Assembly (NCBI GenBank): GCA_964036045.1
Contig: OZ038386.1
Coordinates: 19,058,225-19,122,224 of the forward strand
DNA length: 64,000 bases
Direction: 5' to 3'
DNA from: Eutreptiella sp. 'Long Island Sound 2002'
Taxonomy: Eukaryota > Euglenozoa > Euglenophyceae > Eutreptiales > Eutreptiaceae
Part shown: positions 44,750-55,759 of the stretch, in pieces
Layout of the letters: each line of letters begins with the position of its first letter
How positions within the stretch are numbered: the stretch's first letter is position 1
Notes under the pieces: generated by a model
Told to the model about the DNA's origin: nothing
Database searches by the model: none
What the model saw: only the letters and a program-made list of their open reading frames with translations
Position numbers and translations under genes: made by a program

Positions 44750-47387
44750 GGAGTCCCCCCCGGCGAATCCGAGGTTCTTCCTCGAAGGGGCCCACGGGCC
44801 CAGGGGACGCCACCGGGTTTTTTCGGCCAAGCCGGACGGAGCTCCCACCGGCGACCCCGCACCCCCGCATGGGTGTGTGCACGCGACAACCGCCAGCCCC
44901 CCCCCCCCCCCTCAGCCCCCCCAAAAAGGGACTCCGGCGCGGAGGGTTGGGGATATAGTCCCATGCCGCGCGGCCATGAATTGACATGGCCCTACACCGG
45001 GCGATACACGCCCCCCTCCCCTCGCTCAAGAGGGGCCCCCGTCGTCCCCCGGGCAGGGAGCAACCCCCCCCCCCCTCAAGGAACGGCCGCCCTCAGGAGC
45101 CCTCGCCCAGCTCCTGGGGGCCTCTCGGGGTTCGCCCCCGAGCCCGCCCGGCCCTTCCGCACCACCCCTCACCAGCCGCAGCCCAGGGGCCCGCCCGGTC
45201 CCCCCCGCGCCGGCCCACAACCACCAGGGACCCGGGCCACGGAGCCCCGGAGCCCAGCCCCGCCCGCCCCCCCGGTATCCATCCGGCGGGCCCGTCCCGG
45301 TCCGGTTCGGCCGCGAGGGGACGGCGTGGCGGTCCCCCCCGCCTCCACCAGGGCTCGCCCCCGTGGATGATGCTCGGCGGGATTCGTCCCCGCCGAGCAG
45401 GGTGCGGGCCCCATCGCTGACCGTGGCCCCCAGCACCGCGGGCGCCCTGGGCTCCCCGGCCGACTTTGGCCAGCCCCGGCCGCCCCACTTCCCCGGTCAG
45501 CCGAACGGTTGCGCTCGCGGCTGAGCACACCGCAACCCCAGCCCCTCGCGCGTGCGCCCACCAACCGGCCCATAGCCCCCCCCCCCCCTCCCCGCGTGCA
45601 CACCATGCCCCTCCTCCCCTCCACACCCCCTCTCCTTCTTCTCAGGTTGCCGTCGCCACTGAGGTGGGCTACCGCAGCCGCCAACGGGCGGACGCCTGGC
45701 TGACGAGGGGAACCCCCATACGCAGTGGGGGTCCAGGCCTTGCTGCCCCTCCCCATGCTGCATGCATCATGGCGTTGCATGAGTCATACCTCCCTCCCTG
45801 CGCACTATGCGTCATGGCCGCGAGTGGCCTTTGCCCCTCCCCTCCACCCATGCCTCACACACAGTGACCGAACGGGGGGGGGGCAACGGCCCCTTGGTGG
45901 GGCCCCCAGAACCCTCGGTGGGGCCCCAAGAACCCTGGGTGGGGCCCCAAGAACCCCTTTGCTGTTACTCCAACGTGGAGTGTAGTGGGGCTAGCAGGTG
46001 AGCGGTTGCACCTGACACGGAACCCAGTCCCCCCCCCTGTCCCCCACCCCAGCTGGGGCGGCTCGGCCCGCAAGTGCGGTTCGAGCCCGCGTTGCCCTTG
46101 TTTCGTTATACCTCCCGTGCGGGCCGCCAGGAGTGCGGAGGGGCCCCGCACTGCCCAAAGCGCCCCCCCCCACCCCAGCTGGCGCTAGAGGCCTAGCAGC
46201 GCCAGGCGGGCTGTTGTGCAGAGGGGGCCAGGCAACGGGGCGCTTCGCCTGCCCCCAACGGGGGTGTGTACCCACGGCACCGGGCACAGACACCCGTTGG
46301 GGGGTACCACACCACCACCCACCACCGCACCACGGCCACAGGAGGGAGGTAATAGCCCCGGGCAACGGCCTCCCCCGGGCCGAGAGAAGGTGCCGACCGC
46401 CAAGCTCATCTTGGCCCCCCACTTCCTCTTCATGATCATCCCCCTTGGCCGTCCCGGCCCACAGTCCCCGCGGCGGGTAAGTTCCTGGGGTAGAAACCTA
46501 AGAAGTTCGGTGACGGAAACACAGGTCGTGGTTTCGCACCCGGCCGACGTGGGGAGCCTCCGCCCCCACAGGACCCCAGGGCACCCCGGCCATCCCAGCC
46601 GGGGATAACCCGCCGCCAGCGCCCCATGCCCCCGCCCCAGGCTCTCCGGCCTCAGTTCCCATGCAGTCTACGCCCTCATCACTTCCTCGTAGTAGGACAC
46701 CCACCACCGCCACACGCCACCAACCCCAAGAGCCCATCTCTGGACCGCAGTCCGTCGAGCACCCACACCCTACACCCCCGACACGCCGCGCCCAACACCC
46801 CTCTCATCACCAAACGCACACCCCACCCCTCGCCCCAAGCCGTCACCACCGCGCGACGTACGCCGCACCCAACGACGGCCCCCGCCCACGCCAGGCCCAC
46901 CAGCCCCCCCCCCCCTTCTTACTTTGCGCCAACGCCGGTAGCACTATTCGCTCTGCATGCCGAAGCCTACGGGCCTCGAGCGCTTGCCTCGGCTTTTTCT
47001 GCCCCCCACCAGCCCACCCCGCCCCACCCCCGGCTCACGCCCCCGGCACAGGCCTCCCGCCTGCCTGGCGCCACACCCAGCGACCACCCACGCCCGGTAC
47101 CACCTCACGACGCTCGCCACGCCCAGCGACGAACCCCACCCGCGCCTGCCCCCCCTCCCCCTTTCTTAATTTGCGCCACTGCCGGTAGCACTGTTCCCTT
47201 TGTATGCCGGAGCCTCCGGGCCCTGAGCGTTTGCCTCAGCTTATTCCTTTCTCCCGCCCGCCCACCCTAACCCACCCCTCCCTCCCTTATCCCACACGAC
47301 GACTGGCGCCCACAGCCGTCAACGGTCCTCCCACCCCCCAGCACGCCGTGTGTCGGACCCTCCCTTGCTCCGCTCCCCACAGGCACC
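44750..47387 (+). other. C-rich leader of LINE-A (boundary not found)
   Basis: The composition shifts abruptly from AT-balanced to very C-rich on the plus strand at about 44.75 kb and stays so into ORF1. It contains three copies of a 21-bp unit around GGTGGGGCCCCAAGAACCC (45895-45958) and a 247-bp-spaced promoter-like duplication (listed separately). All frames are proline/arginine-rich and open on both strands, which follows from composition. The true 5' end of the element was not located. Confidence 0.4.
46918..47270 (+). promoter_or_regulatory. Duplicated promoter-like monomer upstream of LINE-A ORF1
   Basis: The block TTTGCGCCA...GCCGGTAGCACT...CTNTGTATGCCG...CTACGGGCC begins at 46923 and again at 47170, giving a spacing of 247 bp with several substitutions. 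Tandem 5'-UTR monomers just upstream of ORF1 are a known arrangement in some LINE families, where they carry the promoter. The promoter role here is inference. Confidence 0.45.
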
Positions 47388-48340
47388 ATGGCACACCCAT
47401 TCTCAGCTGTGTCCCCCGACCTCCAGCGCGAACAGTTGACGGCGGCCGACGCCTGGCCCCTCCTGTCCATCGCCCTGGACTCTCAGCAACCCCCACGCCT
47501 GCTGGCCTCCGCGCGCCACATGCCGGCGAATGTGGACGTCCTCTCCATCCCCCTCGCCGGCTCCTCCATCGAAGCCAGCCCCCTCCTCTGGTGGTTCGCC
47601 TTCACCGAGCAGCTCACCGAGAACGAGATCTCCCTCCTCACCATACACCACGACGCCTCGTGGCTCCCCTACGCCTCCTGCATGAGCGCCCTCATCGACT
47701 GGGGCGCCCGTGCCTCCACCCTCGACCAGGCCACTCTCGCCTCGGCCGCCCTCGCCCACATTTCCCCCTTCTCCCCCGACCTCCCCCCCTCAATCCCCTC
47801 CCGCCGCCTCCTTGACCTCCTCGCCTTCGAGGAGGCCATCAAGCCCAAGGTCGCCCGGGTCGCCCTCGTCCACTGGCTGGCGACTTGGGCGGCCCAGCAG
47901 ACCAGCTCCCGGCTGGCCTGCCCCCCCCTCAGCTGCGTCTTCGACCCCGCCAGCCCCCACGTCCGTGTCCCCGCCCCTTGCCCGCTGTCAGCCCTACGGT
48001 GGTACACCGAGTTGAACCATCGGTAGGATGATGGTTCAATTCGCACCCCCAACATCTCCACCGCCATCACCGCAGCCGCCCGCCGCGCACACCCGCAGGC
48101 GGATGACCCTCCTGCGGACCCCGGTGTCCCCGCCCCCGCCTCCGCCCCCCGCCCCCCCAACGCTTCGCAACCCTTGTCCCTGCTTCCCCCCCGTCCCCAG
48201 CCTCCGCAGCCGGCCGCACCACCCCCGTCAGACTGGGAGACGCTCTTCCAGGCTGGACCAGCCCCGAGCTCCCAGGACATGCTGTCCTTACTCGACGGCT
48301 TCTCCTCCGTCCCCGAGGCTGATGCCCACCACACGGTCAT
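47388..48340 (+). pseudogene. LINE-A ORF1, N-terminal part (interrupted)
   Basis: The frame starts at an ATG preceded by CAGGCACC (47388) and reads a non-repetitive, alpha-helical, leucine/alanine-rich protein to a TAG at 48024-48026. The same frame then stays open through a proline-rich linker and a DWETLFQAG...DMLSLLDGF segment until the insertion point at 48340. No known domain is recognised; position and the downstream endonuclease identify it as a LINE ORF1. Its continuation begins at 59328: codon phase across the removed insertion is preserved. Third codon positions are strongly biased to C. The single TAG implies this copy is inactive unless it is read through. Confidence 0.6.
48337..48340 (+). 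other. Target-site duplication, left copy (TCAT)
   Basis: The four bases abutting the left terminal repeat are TCAT. The four bases after the right terminal repeat (59324-59327) are CCAT. One mismatch in four makes this suggestive only, but joining at this point restores the ORF1 frame. Confidence 0.4.
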
Positions 48341-48592
48341 TGTAATGGTCTTGTCCTTGGTTTCATTTTGATCATCCTTGTCGAAATCCTTCATTTTGAT
48401 CTATCTCCTTCTAACGTCTGCGAAGCACTCAAGAACAATAACCGAAACTCAATATCATCCCGTCAATCTGTACAAATATTTTGAATGTAAAATACATACC
48501 CTGATATGCCTACTTTATTCTGATCTGGCCTATGCTACGCATGCGCGGCACACGCGATCGCACTAGCGATCTTTACTCTGTGTCCTATGACA
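48341..48592 (+). repeat. Left long terminal repeat (252 bp, TG...CA)
   Basis: It starts TGTAATGG and ends CCTATGACA, with short inverted ends as in LTRs. It matches the split right copy (51737-51866 plus 59189-59323) with about seven substitutions and one 13-bp indel by eye, so insertion was fairly recent. No tRNA primer-binding site is recognisable directly downstream, so another terminal-direct-repeat element class remains possible. Confidence 0.7.
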
Positions 48593-51500
48593 CTCCCTTC
48601 CCAAGCTATTTGCTGGGGTTTACCTCAGCAAATGGCTGACTAAGTAAAATACACACTCAGATCTTTACACTAGTGAAAGAGGGGGGCGGGGGAGGGAGGG
48701 GGGGGGGGGGGGGGGGCTGTACACAGCCCAAGTCAGGGTGCCAAACAAAAAAGTCAAACACACAACCCAAAAAAAATTTACTCCGGCGTGCTGCAGGACT
48801 GAAGTACACTGCAGCCCTACATACTAGTTAGAGTGAAGGTGGGGGTGGAACTGTGGGCCTGGACTACACTGCAACCTACAATACTAACCCGCCTACAAAC
48901 AGAACTTGCCTGCAGCAATGGCTAAGCAGGCAATGCAGCCTCAAAAGCCCTCCGGAAAAAAAAGGGGGCTGTCAGAAAATCTGTAACAATTTTCTGCCTG
49001 CCTGAAAAGGTTAGCTAATGTACAAAATCCCTGCCTGCCCTGCAGTACACGCAGCAAGTGGAGACGTTGTCTCATTTTTTTGTGCGTCTGTAAAAACAGT
49101 GCTGACACTTGATGTAATGTACAAATCCCATTAACCTGTACGTTGTTAAAGTTCTTTGGTCCCGCCCCGAATTCAGGACCTCTGATATTCTTTGACGTTC
49201 TTCTGGTCCTGCCCCGAATTCAGGACCCTCTGATGTCTTTTGAAGTTCTCCACTTGCTGGCACTGCAAAAGCAAAACAGAAACAACAGAACACGCATGTC
49301 ATATAAAAAAAAACGACGACGTGTCAGATCGTCAGCACATATCCACCATCCACTGTTGATTTCCACTTCTGTTGACCTGACCTGCATGAACGCACAGAGG
49401 TTAGAAAATACACACACGCAAACGACAACTATGCTAATGCACCCAACGTGAAAAAACGCAAGCGGAAGCCTACTGAAACGCAGCCTGAAATATTTTTATC
49501 ATTGTATCCTGTTGTCAAACGCGTAACTGTATTTGTAAAATCTATAATAAAAACTAATCAAGCTGGACTGAGCAAACCTACGCCAACGCTTTGCCACACC
49601 TGGCGCACGCACAAATGCACACACATACTTGCAAGAAAAAGCGAAAGACCAACACAGACAAAATATTTTGAAATGTAAAAGAATTAAAGTAAGAAGTAAA
49701 AGTATACCGAAACACAAACAACAAAGAAAACTCACAACTCACGCAGGGCTATGCAAGATGTGATTCAGGCGCGGGTGCTCATCTCCTGCCTGCCAACCCA
49801 AAGCAAACATTACCTTAAGACCAGGCCCTGTGAATCCCACACCATGGCCAGGGGGCGGGGCGAAACACACGCCACACCACCGAAAAGAATGCTCACCCAG
49901 GCAAAACAACAATACCAGGGAGGGGTGTCCAGGGAATGAATCACTCAAACCCATAGAACAAGATGCATCACGCACCAAAAAAACAATCGCCGCATCACGC
50001 AGCGCGGGCGGGGCACCTCACGCACCACTCAGCGCATCACGCACACACCCTAGGGTTTGGGGGTTTGGAGCCTCACGCTCCTTAGACAGTAGGGGGTTTA
50101 CCGTAACTCTTATCATCGCACGCAATGTGCGGTTGCTGCCAAAAGCTGCAAACAGAAAACGAAATACACCCATACAGGTAAGTATAAAATGAAGCCCTGA
50201 AACAACATGACAAACTCACACTGAAGTGGAAGCACCCTTCAAATACGAAAAAGACAAAAAGGGTTGTGGCCATGCGCAAAGGGGCGGAGGTGGCCAACCA
50301 CTCCAGCAAATACAAAGAAGAAAAGAAGACGCGCAAAGGTAAAACAAAAGAAGATAAAAGACCCCAAAAACCACAAAATGAGAAAAACTGTCAAAAATAA
50401 ACACAGGAGGAAAAAGAAGACAAGCCTGCATATACATATACGCAAACAAAAACACCGAGATGAGAAAGACTGGCAAAAGCTGCCAAAATAGGAAAAGGAA
50501 GGCAAGCCTGTCTATACGTATGCATATACAAACACACTGAAAGTTGAAAAACTCACTCACTGCACACAGAACACATACCCAAAATGTACATTCAACTCAT
50601 TTGAATCCTGGATTCTTGGCTGTTCAACCTGCAAAGGCAGGAGCACAAAAGCCAGGGCGACAGAGACACAAACAAACGAAGCGAACACACAGCAGGCATG
50701 CAACACACAACACACCTGTAAACAGGACGTGTCCGCGTGTGCTCACCTTTCGTGTTGCCTTGTGTTGCTCTTGTTCCACCTCTGCACAAACACACACACA
50801 CAGAATCACAGAGCAGTACCAAAAAATAAACCCTTGACGAAGAAACGAAACACGGCGAAGACAAAACGAAAACGAGCGAACACAATGCTGGCATGCAACA
50901 GTCGCCACACCTGAAACGTGTGCGTTGTTGCTCACCATACCCGCATCAGACTGCTCTCGTGCCGCCGCTCCCGTGACACGCTTGCGATGCTCTGCACCTG
51001 CAAAGCAGGAGTGGCACACCAAACGCAAAGCAGTGTCAAAAATTAATAATACAATGATAACGGTCGCTCAAGCGAACGAAGCAAACGACACAAAATGCAA
51101 CACGACGCAAATTAAAAGGCTGGAAAGCAGCCAACACCAAAATTCACCTACTGTCACTCTCTGCCGTCCCTTGTCAAAGTCCACAGGTGCCTTCTCAGAA
51201 AGTTCCACCGGCGCCACTGCGGTCCAAGGCAACGTGGGTGCCCCACTCCTTACGACGGCGCTGTGAAGGGGCTGTCAAGGGGCTGTCTCACCAGACCTGG
51301 CGCTAACCAAGGCGCTGTAGGCGCCGCATTCCTGCTGACGACGGTGACCAACGCGCTGTAGGCGCCCCATTCCTGCTGACGGCGGTGACCAACGCGCTGT
51401 TTCGCCCTCCTGGCGCCCGACAAAGTGCCGGTATTGATGAAGGAGCCGTCAACTCCTTCTGGCGGCGCTCCTATCAGCGCCCTACTTCTGCTCGTGGCGG

Positions 51501-51736
51501 TCTGCACGGCGCAGTCGTTGATGAAGACGCTGTCAGCACCTCACTCCTTCTGGCAGCCCTCCCATCAGCGCCGTCCTGGTTCTGCTCATGGCGGCTTGTA
51601 CAGCGCAGCCGCTCACAGCGCTGTAGGCGCTGTGCAATTGCTCTTGGCGCCGATGTGGAATCTTGGCGCCGTACTCGTCCAACGTCGCAGCAAGCACGCA
51701 CAGCATAAGCAAGAACGCTTTTTCGATTGACGGGAT
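48593..51736. mobile_element. Internal region of LTR-like element, non-autonomous
   Basis: 3144 bp between the two terminal repeats, AT-richer than the LINE around it. I find no reverse transcriptase, integrase or gag motif. Contents: a G-run near 48688-48717; a 55-bp duplication around GCCCCGAATTCAGGACC (about 49160-49245); a lysine-rich low-complexity tract at 50.2-50.5 kb; and imperfect units around GGCGCTGTAGGCGCC (51253-51420 and 51620-51640). Lacking coding capacity, it would depend on proteins from another element, like LARD-type elements. Confidence 0.5.
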
Positions 51737-51866
51737 TGTAATGGTCTTGTCCTTGGTTTGATTTTGATCATCCTTGTCGAAATCCTTCATTTTGATCTAT
51801 CTCCTTCTAACGTCTGCGAAGCACTCAAGAACAATAACCAAAACTTAATATCATCCCGTCAATCTG
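51737..51866 (+). repeat. Right long terminal repeat, first half
   Basis: It matches the first 130 bp of the left repeat (three substitutions seen) and breaks off exactly at TCCCGTCAATCTG. The rest resumes at 59189. Confidence 0.8.
51854..51866 (+). other. LINE-B target-site duplication, left copy
   Basis: TCCCGTCAATCTG, present once in the intact left repeat (about 48459-48471) but on both sides of the insertion here (51854-51866 and 59176-59188). The first T could also belong to the TTAC tail, so the duplication is 12 or 13 bp. Confidence 0.9.
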
Positions 51867-52948
51867 GGAGGCCACTTCATGAGGCCCTGGGCACGGGACT
51901 GGCGTCACAGGTGTACGCGATATGGCACGGGCTGGAGATGACGAAAGTGCCTCTGGTCATACACCTGGTGAAACAGGAGTCACACAGAGCGGGATTGGGG
52001 AATCATGAGGCGGATGGGGCGGCGCAAGCAGTGGATAAGGAGCAGGAACCGGAGTGGAGGGTGCCAGAGAGAAAGGAGCACCTCCACTTGGTGCATATAC
52101 CTCCAAGGGTCGGGGAAGAGGAGAAGGCCAGGTGGGTGGTGGAGGAGGACAGAGGCAAGCAGGAGCTAAGGGTGTATCCACAGCCGGTGCACATGCTAGC
52201 TCAAGTACGAGGGGGGCCGGAGGTGGTAGAGCTGAACGAGTAGTTGGAGGGCAAGGTGGGACAGCGGGTCCGCTACCCCAATGTGCTGAGGCCGGAATCG
52301 CTGCCCGAGAGGCTGCAGACCAGAAGGCTGCAGGCAATCACGGGGCAGGTGCCGGTGCGGGAAACAATCATGAGGTGGTACAAACATAAGGGTATGGACC
52401 TCCCGGAGGAGTACATGAGATGCCACTGTGGCCAAGGGCAAGAAACATACAAGCACTTCATGCGGTGTGAACAGTATAAGGGGATCGAGGAACCACTGGT
52501 TCGGGATCAGGACGTCCCGTTGCTCAAGAAGGGTGCGAGAGGCAGAAGCGCGGTGGAGAGAGAGCTGGGGAAAGAAGGGCACCGCAAGGGACTGTGGCAC
52601 ATGGTGATAGTGAAACCGCTGTGGCGGGCACTCCAGGAGCATACAGTGGCACCGGAGGCCATGGCGCACAGGCTGTTGCGGCGTATGGTGGAACATCTCC
52701 AGGAGCGCATGGCGTGCAGAGAGACGCAGTTGGAGGCGCGGGCGGACGACATGCGTGATCCAGTCACCAAACGAGTGGAGATGGCGTTGATCAGGTACAA
52801 CCCAAAAATCACGGAGATGGAAGTGCGGAGGTGGCCGGAATGGCAACCAAGGCGGTCAAGGGGAGAGACGGGAATGGAGGACAGAGAGGGAGAAGAGCAG
52901 AGGGACCGCCTGATGGCACGCAGACGAAGGAGAATCCGGCAGATATGA
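51867..52948 (+). pseudogene. LINE-B RNase H C-terminus and CxCx...HxxC finger
   Basis: The frame enters mid-domain and shows the RNase H C-terminal motif SHRAGLGNHEADGAAQ, where the His and the final Asp (HEAD) are the expected catalytic positions. A TAG at 52241-52243 interrupts it, after which the same frame continues to a CHCGQGQETYKHFMRCEQY finger (about 52417-52475) of the kind found after RNase H in many LINEs, and a basic C-terminal tail ending at a TGA (52946-52948). The N-terminal RNase H, polymerase and endonuclease are missing through 5' truncation, so it cannot be active. Confidence 0.75.
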
Positions 52949-53155
52949 AGGCAGGACGGGTGTACGGTTCACCGCGCACGGGGACGTCAGGAAGGGGACC
53001 GGAGGGAAAGGGGCAGCAGAGGCGCCCTTCGCATGGACTGGAGCGTCCAGGACTGGGCACACAGAGTCGTAGGGCGGAGCAAGAAGCGGGCCAGGGGGGA
53101 GCGGAATGGGGTGATATGACGAGGTGAAAGCGAAGCGGGGACGAGGACGACGACA

Positions 53156-54385
53156 GTGCAGACCAGAATGAGGCCGATGGCCACCAGGCAAAGTCCTCGG
53201 ATCGCGGGGGAGAAGATGTGGAGGAGAAGCCGCAGGTGTACCCAGAGCTCCACACACGTAGGGCGCGCGAACAGCGGGGGTGAAGGGCGTGGGTGGTGGG
53301 GGAAGCGGCGACAGGGCGCAGGGCTCAGGCACGATCCCATGTGCAGCGCAATGTCCCACAAGCCTGACCCGCAGCCCAGCCAGCCACCGGCAGTGAGGGC
53401 AGAGGTGGCGCGCATGCAGACGGGCACAGCCCCGCGGCCCCCCTCGCCGGCGTCCTCGGCGACGTCTGCGGACGTGTCGTCGCCCTCGTCTCCGGAGAGC
53501 CCGGAGATGGTCAGGAGGGAAGGGCCTGGGGCTACAGGGCGGCAGAGGGGGGAAAGAGCCGTAGTGGGGAAGGGAGAGGGAGGGGACAAGGGAGGACAGG
53601 CGGAGGCGGGGAGGGGCGGGGCAGAGGAGGTGGCGGCAGGGGCTGAAGGGCAAGGGGAGGGGCAGGGGCAAAGGGCGGCGGAAGGGCCACGGGCGGACCC
53701 GTTCAACGTCGTAGATGTGAGGGCGGGCATGGATATGAGGAGGAGGGAGTGGAGGAGTCAGAGGGAGTCGGTAGTCGCCGACATCCTCGAGGTGTGGGAG
53801 GATGAGGGGGAGGGGGCGGGGAGGATGGTGGTGGAGGGAGGCCCAGGACAGCCGTCAGCGCCCAATGTGCCGGCGGCTGCCATGAAGTCCATCCTCCCGG
53901 AGTTGCGGAGGCAGCAGGAAGGCAAGGGCGGCCGAGGACAGCTAGAGGCGGGAGCGGCAGGGAGCGGAGACAGCAGCGTAAGCGCCAGAGGGAGAGGGCG
54001 GACGGGCAAGGGAGGGAAAGGGCAGGCAGGGACGTCGGGGGCTGTGCACGCAAAGGGACACCTGGCAGGAAAGGGGGGAAAAGGGAGTGGACGGGGGCGA
54101 CAGTGGCCGCAGCCCCAACGCTCATTCAGGCAGTCGCCGCCGAGGTTGCCCCCACGGGTCAGTGCGGCGGTAAGGGCGGAGGAGGACAGGGAGGTGCGCC
54201 GCCAGCAGGCGGCGCGGTACGAGGCGCTGGCGCACGTGGAGCACCAGCGCCGTCGCCGCCAGCCCCCGGAGCAGGGACCGGACACCATCTACCAGTTGGA
54301 GATGGAGCCGGGGAGGACGGGGATGAGGGGGGGGCAGGCGCAGCAGAGCAGCGCAGCGGCGCAGGGCAGTGGTGCGGGACAGTAG
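53156..54385 (+). CDS. LINE-B downstream ORF 1, Gly/Arg/Ala-rich, 409 aa
   Basis: An uninterrupted 409-codon forward frame in the same phase as the RNase H frame, first ATG near its start and ending in TAG. The middle is low-complexity glycine/glutamate/arginine. Short more ordered segments occur (FNVVDVRAGMDMRRREWRSQ; EVRRQQAARYEALAHVEHQ, helical and charged). I recognise no domain. Antisense frames of similar length exist because the DNA is GC-rich, so coding status is uncertain; the forward orientation is favoured by agreement with RNase H. Confidence 0.35.
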   Translation: MQTRMRPMATRQSPRIAGEKMWRRSRRCTQSSTHVGRANSGGEGRGWWGKRRQGAGLRHDPMCSAMSHKPDPQPSQPPAVRAEVARMQTGTAPRPPSPASSATSADVSSPSSPESPEMVRREGPGATGRQRGERAVVGKGEGGDKGGQAEAGRGGAEEVAAGAEGQGEGQGQRAAEGPRADPFNVVDVRAGMDMRRREWRSQRESVVADILEVWEDEGEGAGRMVVEGGPGQPSAPNVPAAAMKSILPELRRQQEGKGGRGQLEAGAAGSGDSSVSARGRGRTGKGGKGQAGTSGAVHAKGHLAGKGGKGSGRGRQWPQPQRSFRQSPPRLPPRVSAAVRAEEDREVRRQQAARYEALAHVEHQRRRRQPPEQGPDTIYQLEMEPGRTGMRGGQAQQSSAAAQGSGAGQ

Positions 54386-54841
54386 AAGGCGGCAAGGGCA
54401 AGCAGGGGAAAGGAGCGAGGCAACAAGGGCTACAGGGGAAGGGACAGGGGAGGGCGGGACTCCACGGAGTAGGCGGCAAGGGACGCGGGGCGATTAGGCG
54501 ACAAGGCAAGGGGCAGGGGAAGGGGAGTGGCCTTGGGTACATGGGCTCGCCGGTGTTCCCAGGGAAGGGATTGGGATGGTGGGGAGGTGTAGTCTGCCAG
54601 CCGTCCCACCAATCGTCCCACCATTCCCGCCGCCGCCATACCCGGCGATGGGAATGATGTACCCGCCCCTGCCGGCCTACCCGGGCATGCAGCCACAGGC
54701 GCACATGTAGCAGCACCAGCAGGCCGTGGGACAGCGTGGGGGGCGCAGGAAGGGAAGGGAGAAGAGCACAGGAGGGCGTGGGAGAGGTTAGGGGAGGCAG
54801 AGAGGAGCCTGCGGGAGAGGGAGGCCGGGGTCAAGGGTGAT

Positions 54842-55759
54842 GTGGGCGGGGCGGAGGAGGGGAGGACGGAAGGGACCGACAGGCCGCAGGGAGGGGAAGC
54901 ACAAGCAGTGGAGGAGCTGCAGATGACGTGGGCGGACCTTCGGAGAGGGCAGGAGCGGGTTGAGAGGGCGGAAAGGGAGGGAGGACGACAAGAGGAGGGT
55001 AGGGGGCGGGAGGATACCCCGCTGGTGCCGTTCCGACAGCCGGCTATCCCACCGGAGCAGGAGGGAGAGATGCAGGAGAGGGCATGGAGGCGGTTCAGGG
55101 GGGAGGCGGCGAGGCTGGCGGACAGGGACAGGGAGGTGGCGGCGCTGGAGCGCAGGGTGCGGGAGGAGGAGGAGGCGGTGGCCCGGGGGGCCCACTGGGT
55201 CCTCCCGGATCCGGAAGGGGACACCCCCTCGACGGATGTAGAGGGGCGGTCACCGTCAGGGAAAAGGGCCAGGGAGGAGGACGAGGAGGCAGGTCAGGAA
55301 AGGGGGAAGCGGCGCAGGGGGGAGGAGCGAGGGGCAGGGGAGGCGGAGGGGGCGCCGCGGCCGGCCAGCCCCAGTCCAGAGCCGACGCCGACGGACTGGG
55401 ACTCGGAGTTCCCGCCGCTGCGGCAGTATGCGCCGCCGCCGGTGCGGAGGGGACCCGGGACGGTCGCGGGGTGGACGGAGGGGGAAGTGGCGGAGCTGGC
55501 CCGCTACGTGAAGTGGGCGGGGAAGACGAGGGGAAGGCGGGAGAAGAGGGGGCCCCGCCCCTCCAGTGACCTTGTTGGCAGGGCGGGGAGGCCCAGGGAA
55601 AGGGGGCCGGAGATGGATGAGGGGCGGTGGAGGAGGATGCTGGGAGCGGCGCTCCCGGGGGTGCGCCTGGACTGTCCCCAGGAGAAGGGGAAGAAGCCCA
55701 GGGTTCAGATGCTGCGAGAGCTATTGCAGCGGGAGGGGCGGTATGGTGGCGATGCGTAG
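54842..55759 (+). CDS. LINE-B downstream ORF 2, charged coiled-coil-like, 305 aa
   Basis: Again in the same frame phase as RNase H. Residues about 20-110 are highly charged and heptad-like (EELQMTWADLRRGQERVERAERE), suggesting a coiled coil. Residues about 180-190 read DWDSEFPPL, and the C-terminal third has aromatic positions (WTEGEVAELARYVKWAGK). It is reminiscent of nucleic-acid-binding gag-like proteins in overall character only. Between 54386 and 54841 the proline/tyrosine-rich PPFPPPPYPAMGMMYPP stretch in another frame suggests the two ORFs were once one protein now broken by a frameshift. Confidence 0.35.
   Translation: MGGAEEGRTEGTDRPQGGEAQAVEELQMTWADLRRGQERVERAEREGGRQEEGRGREDTPLVPFRQPAIPPEQEGEMQERAWRRFRGEAARLADRDREVAALERRVREEEEAVARGAHWVLPDPEGDTPSTDVEGRSPSGKRAREEDEEAGQERGKRRRGEERGAGEAEGAPRPASPSPEPTPTDWDSEFPPLRQYAPPPVRRGPGTVAGWTEGEVAELARYVKWAGKTRGRREKRGPRPSSDLVGRAGRPRERGPEMDEGRWRRMLGAALPGVRLDCPQEKGKKPRVQMLRELLQREGRYGGDA

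Noticed and set aside
44557-45029. Tyr/Gly/Met/Val repeat frames on the minus strand
   Set aside because: They come from the CCATA pentamer array.
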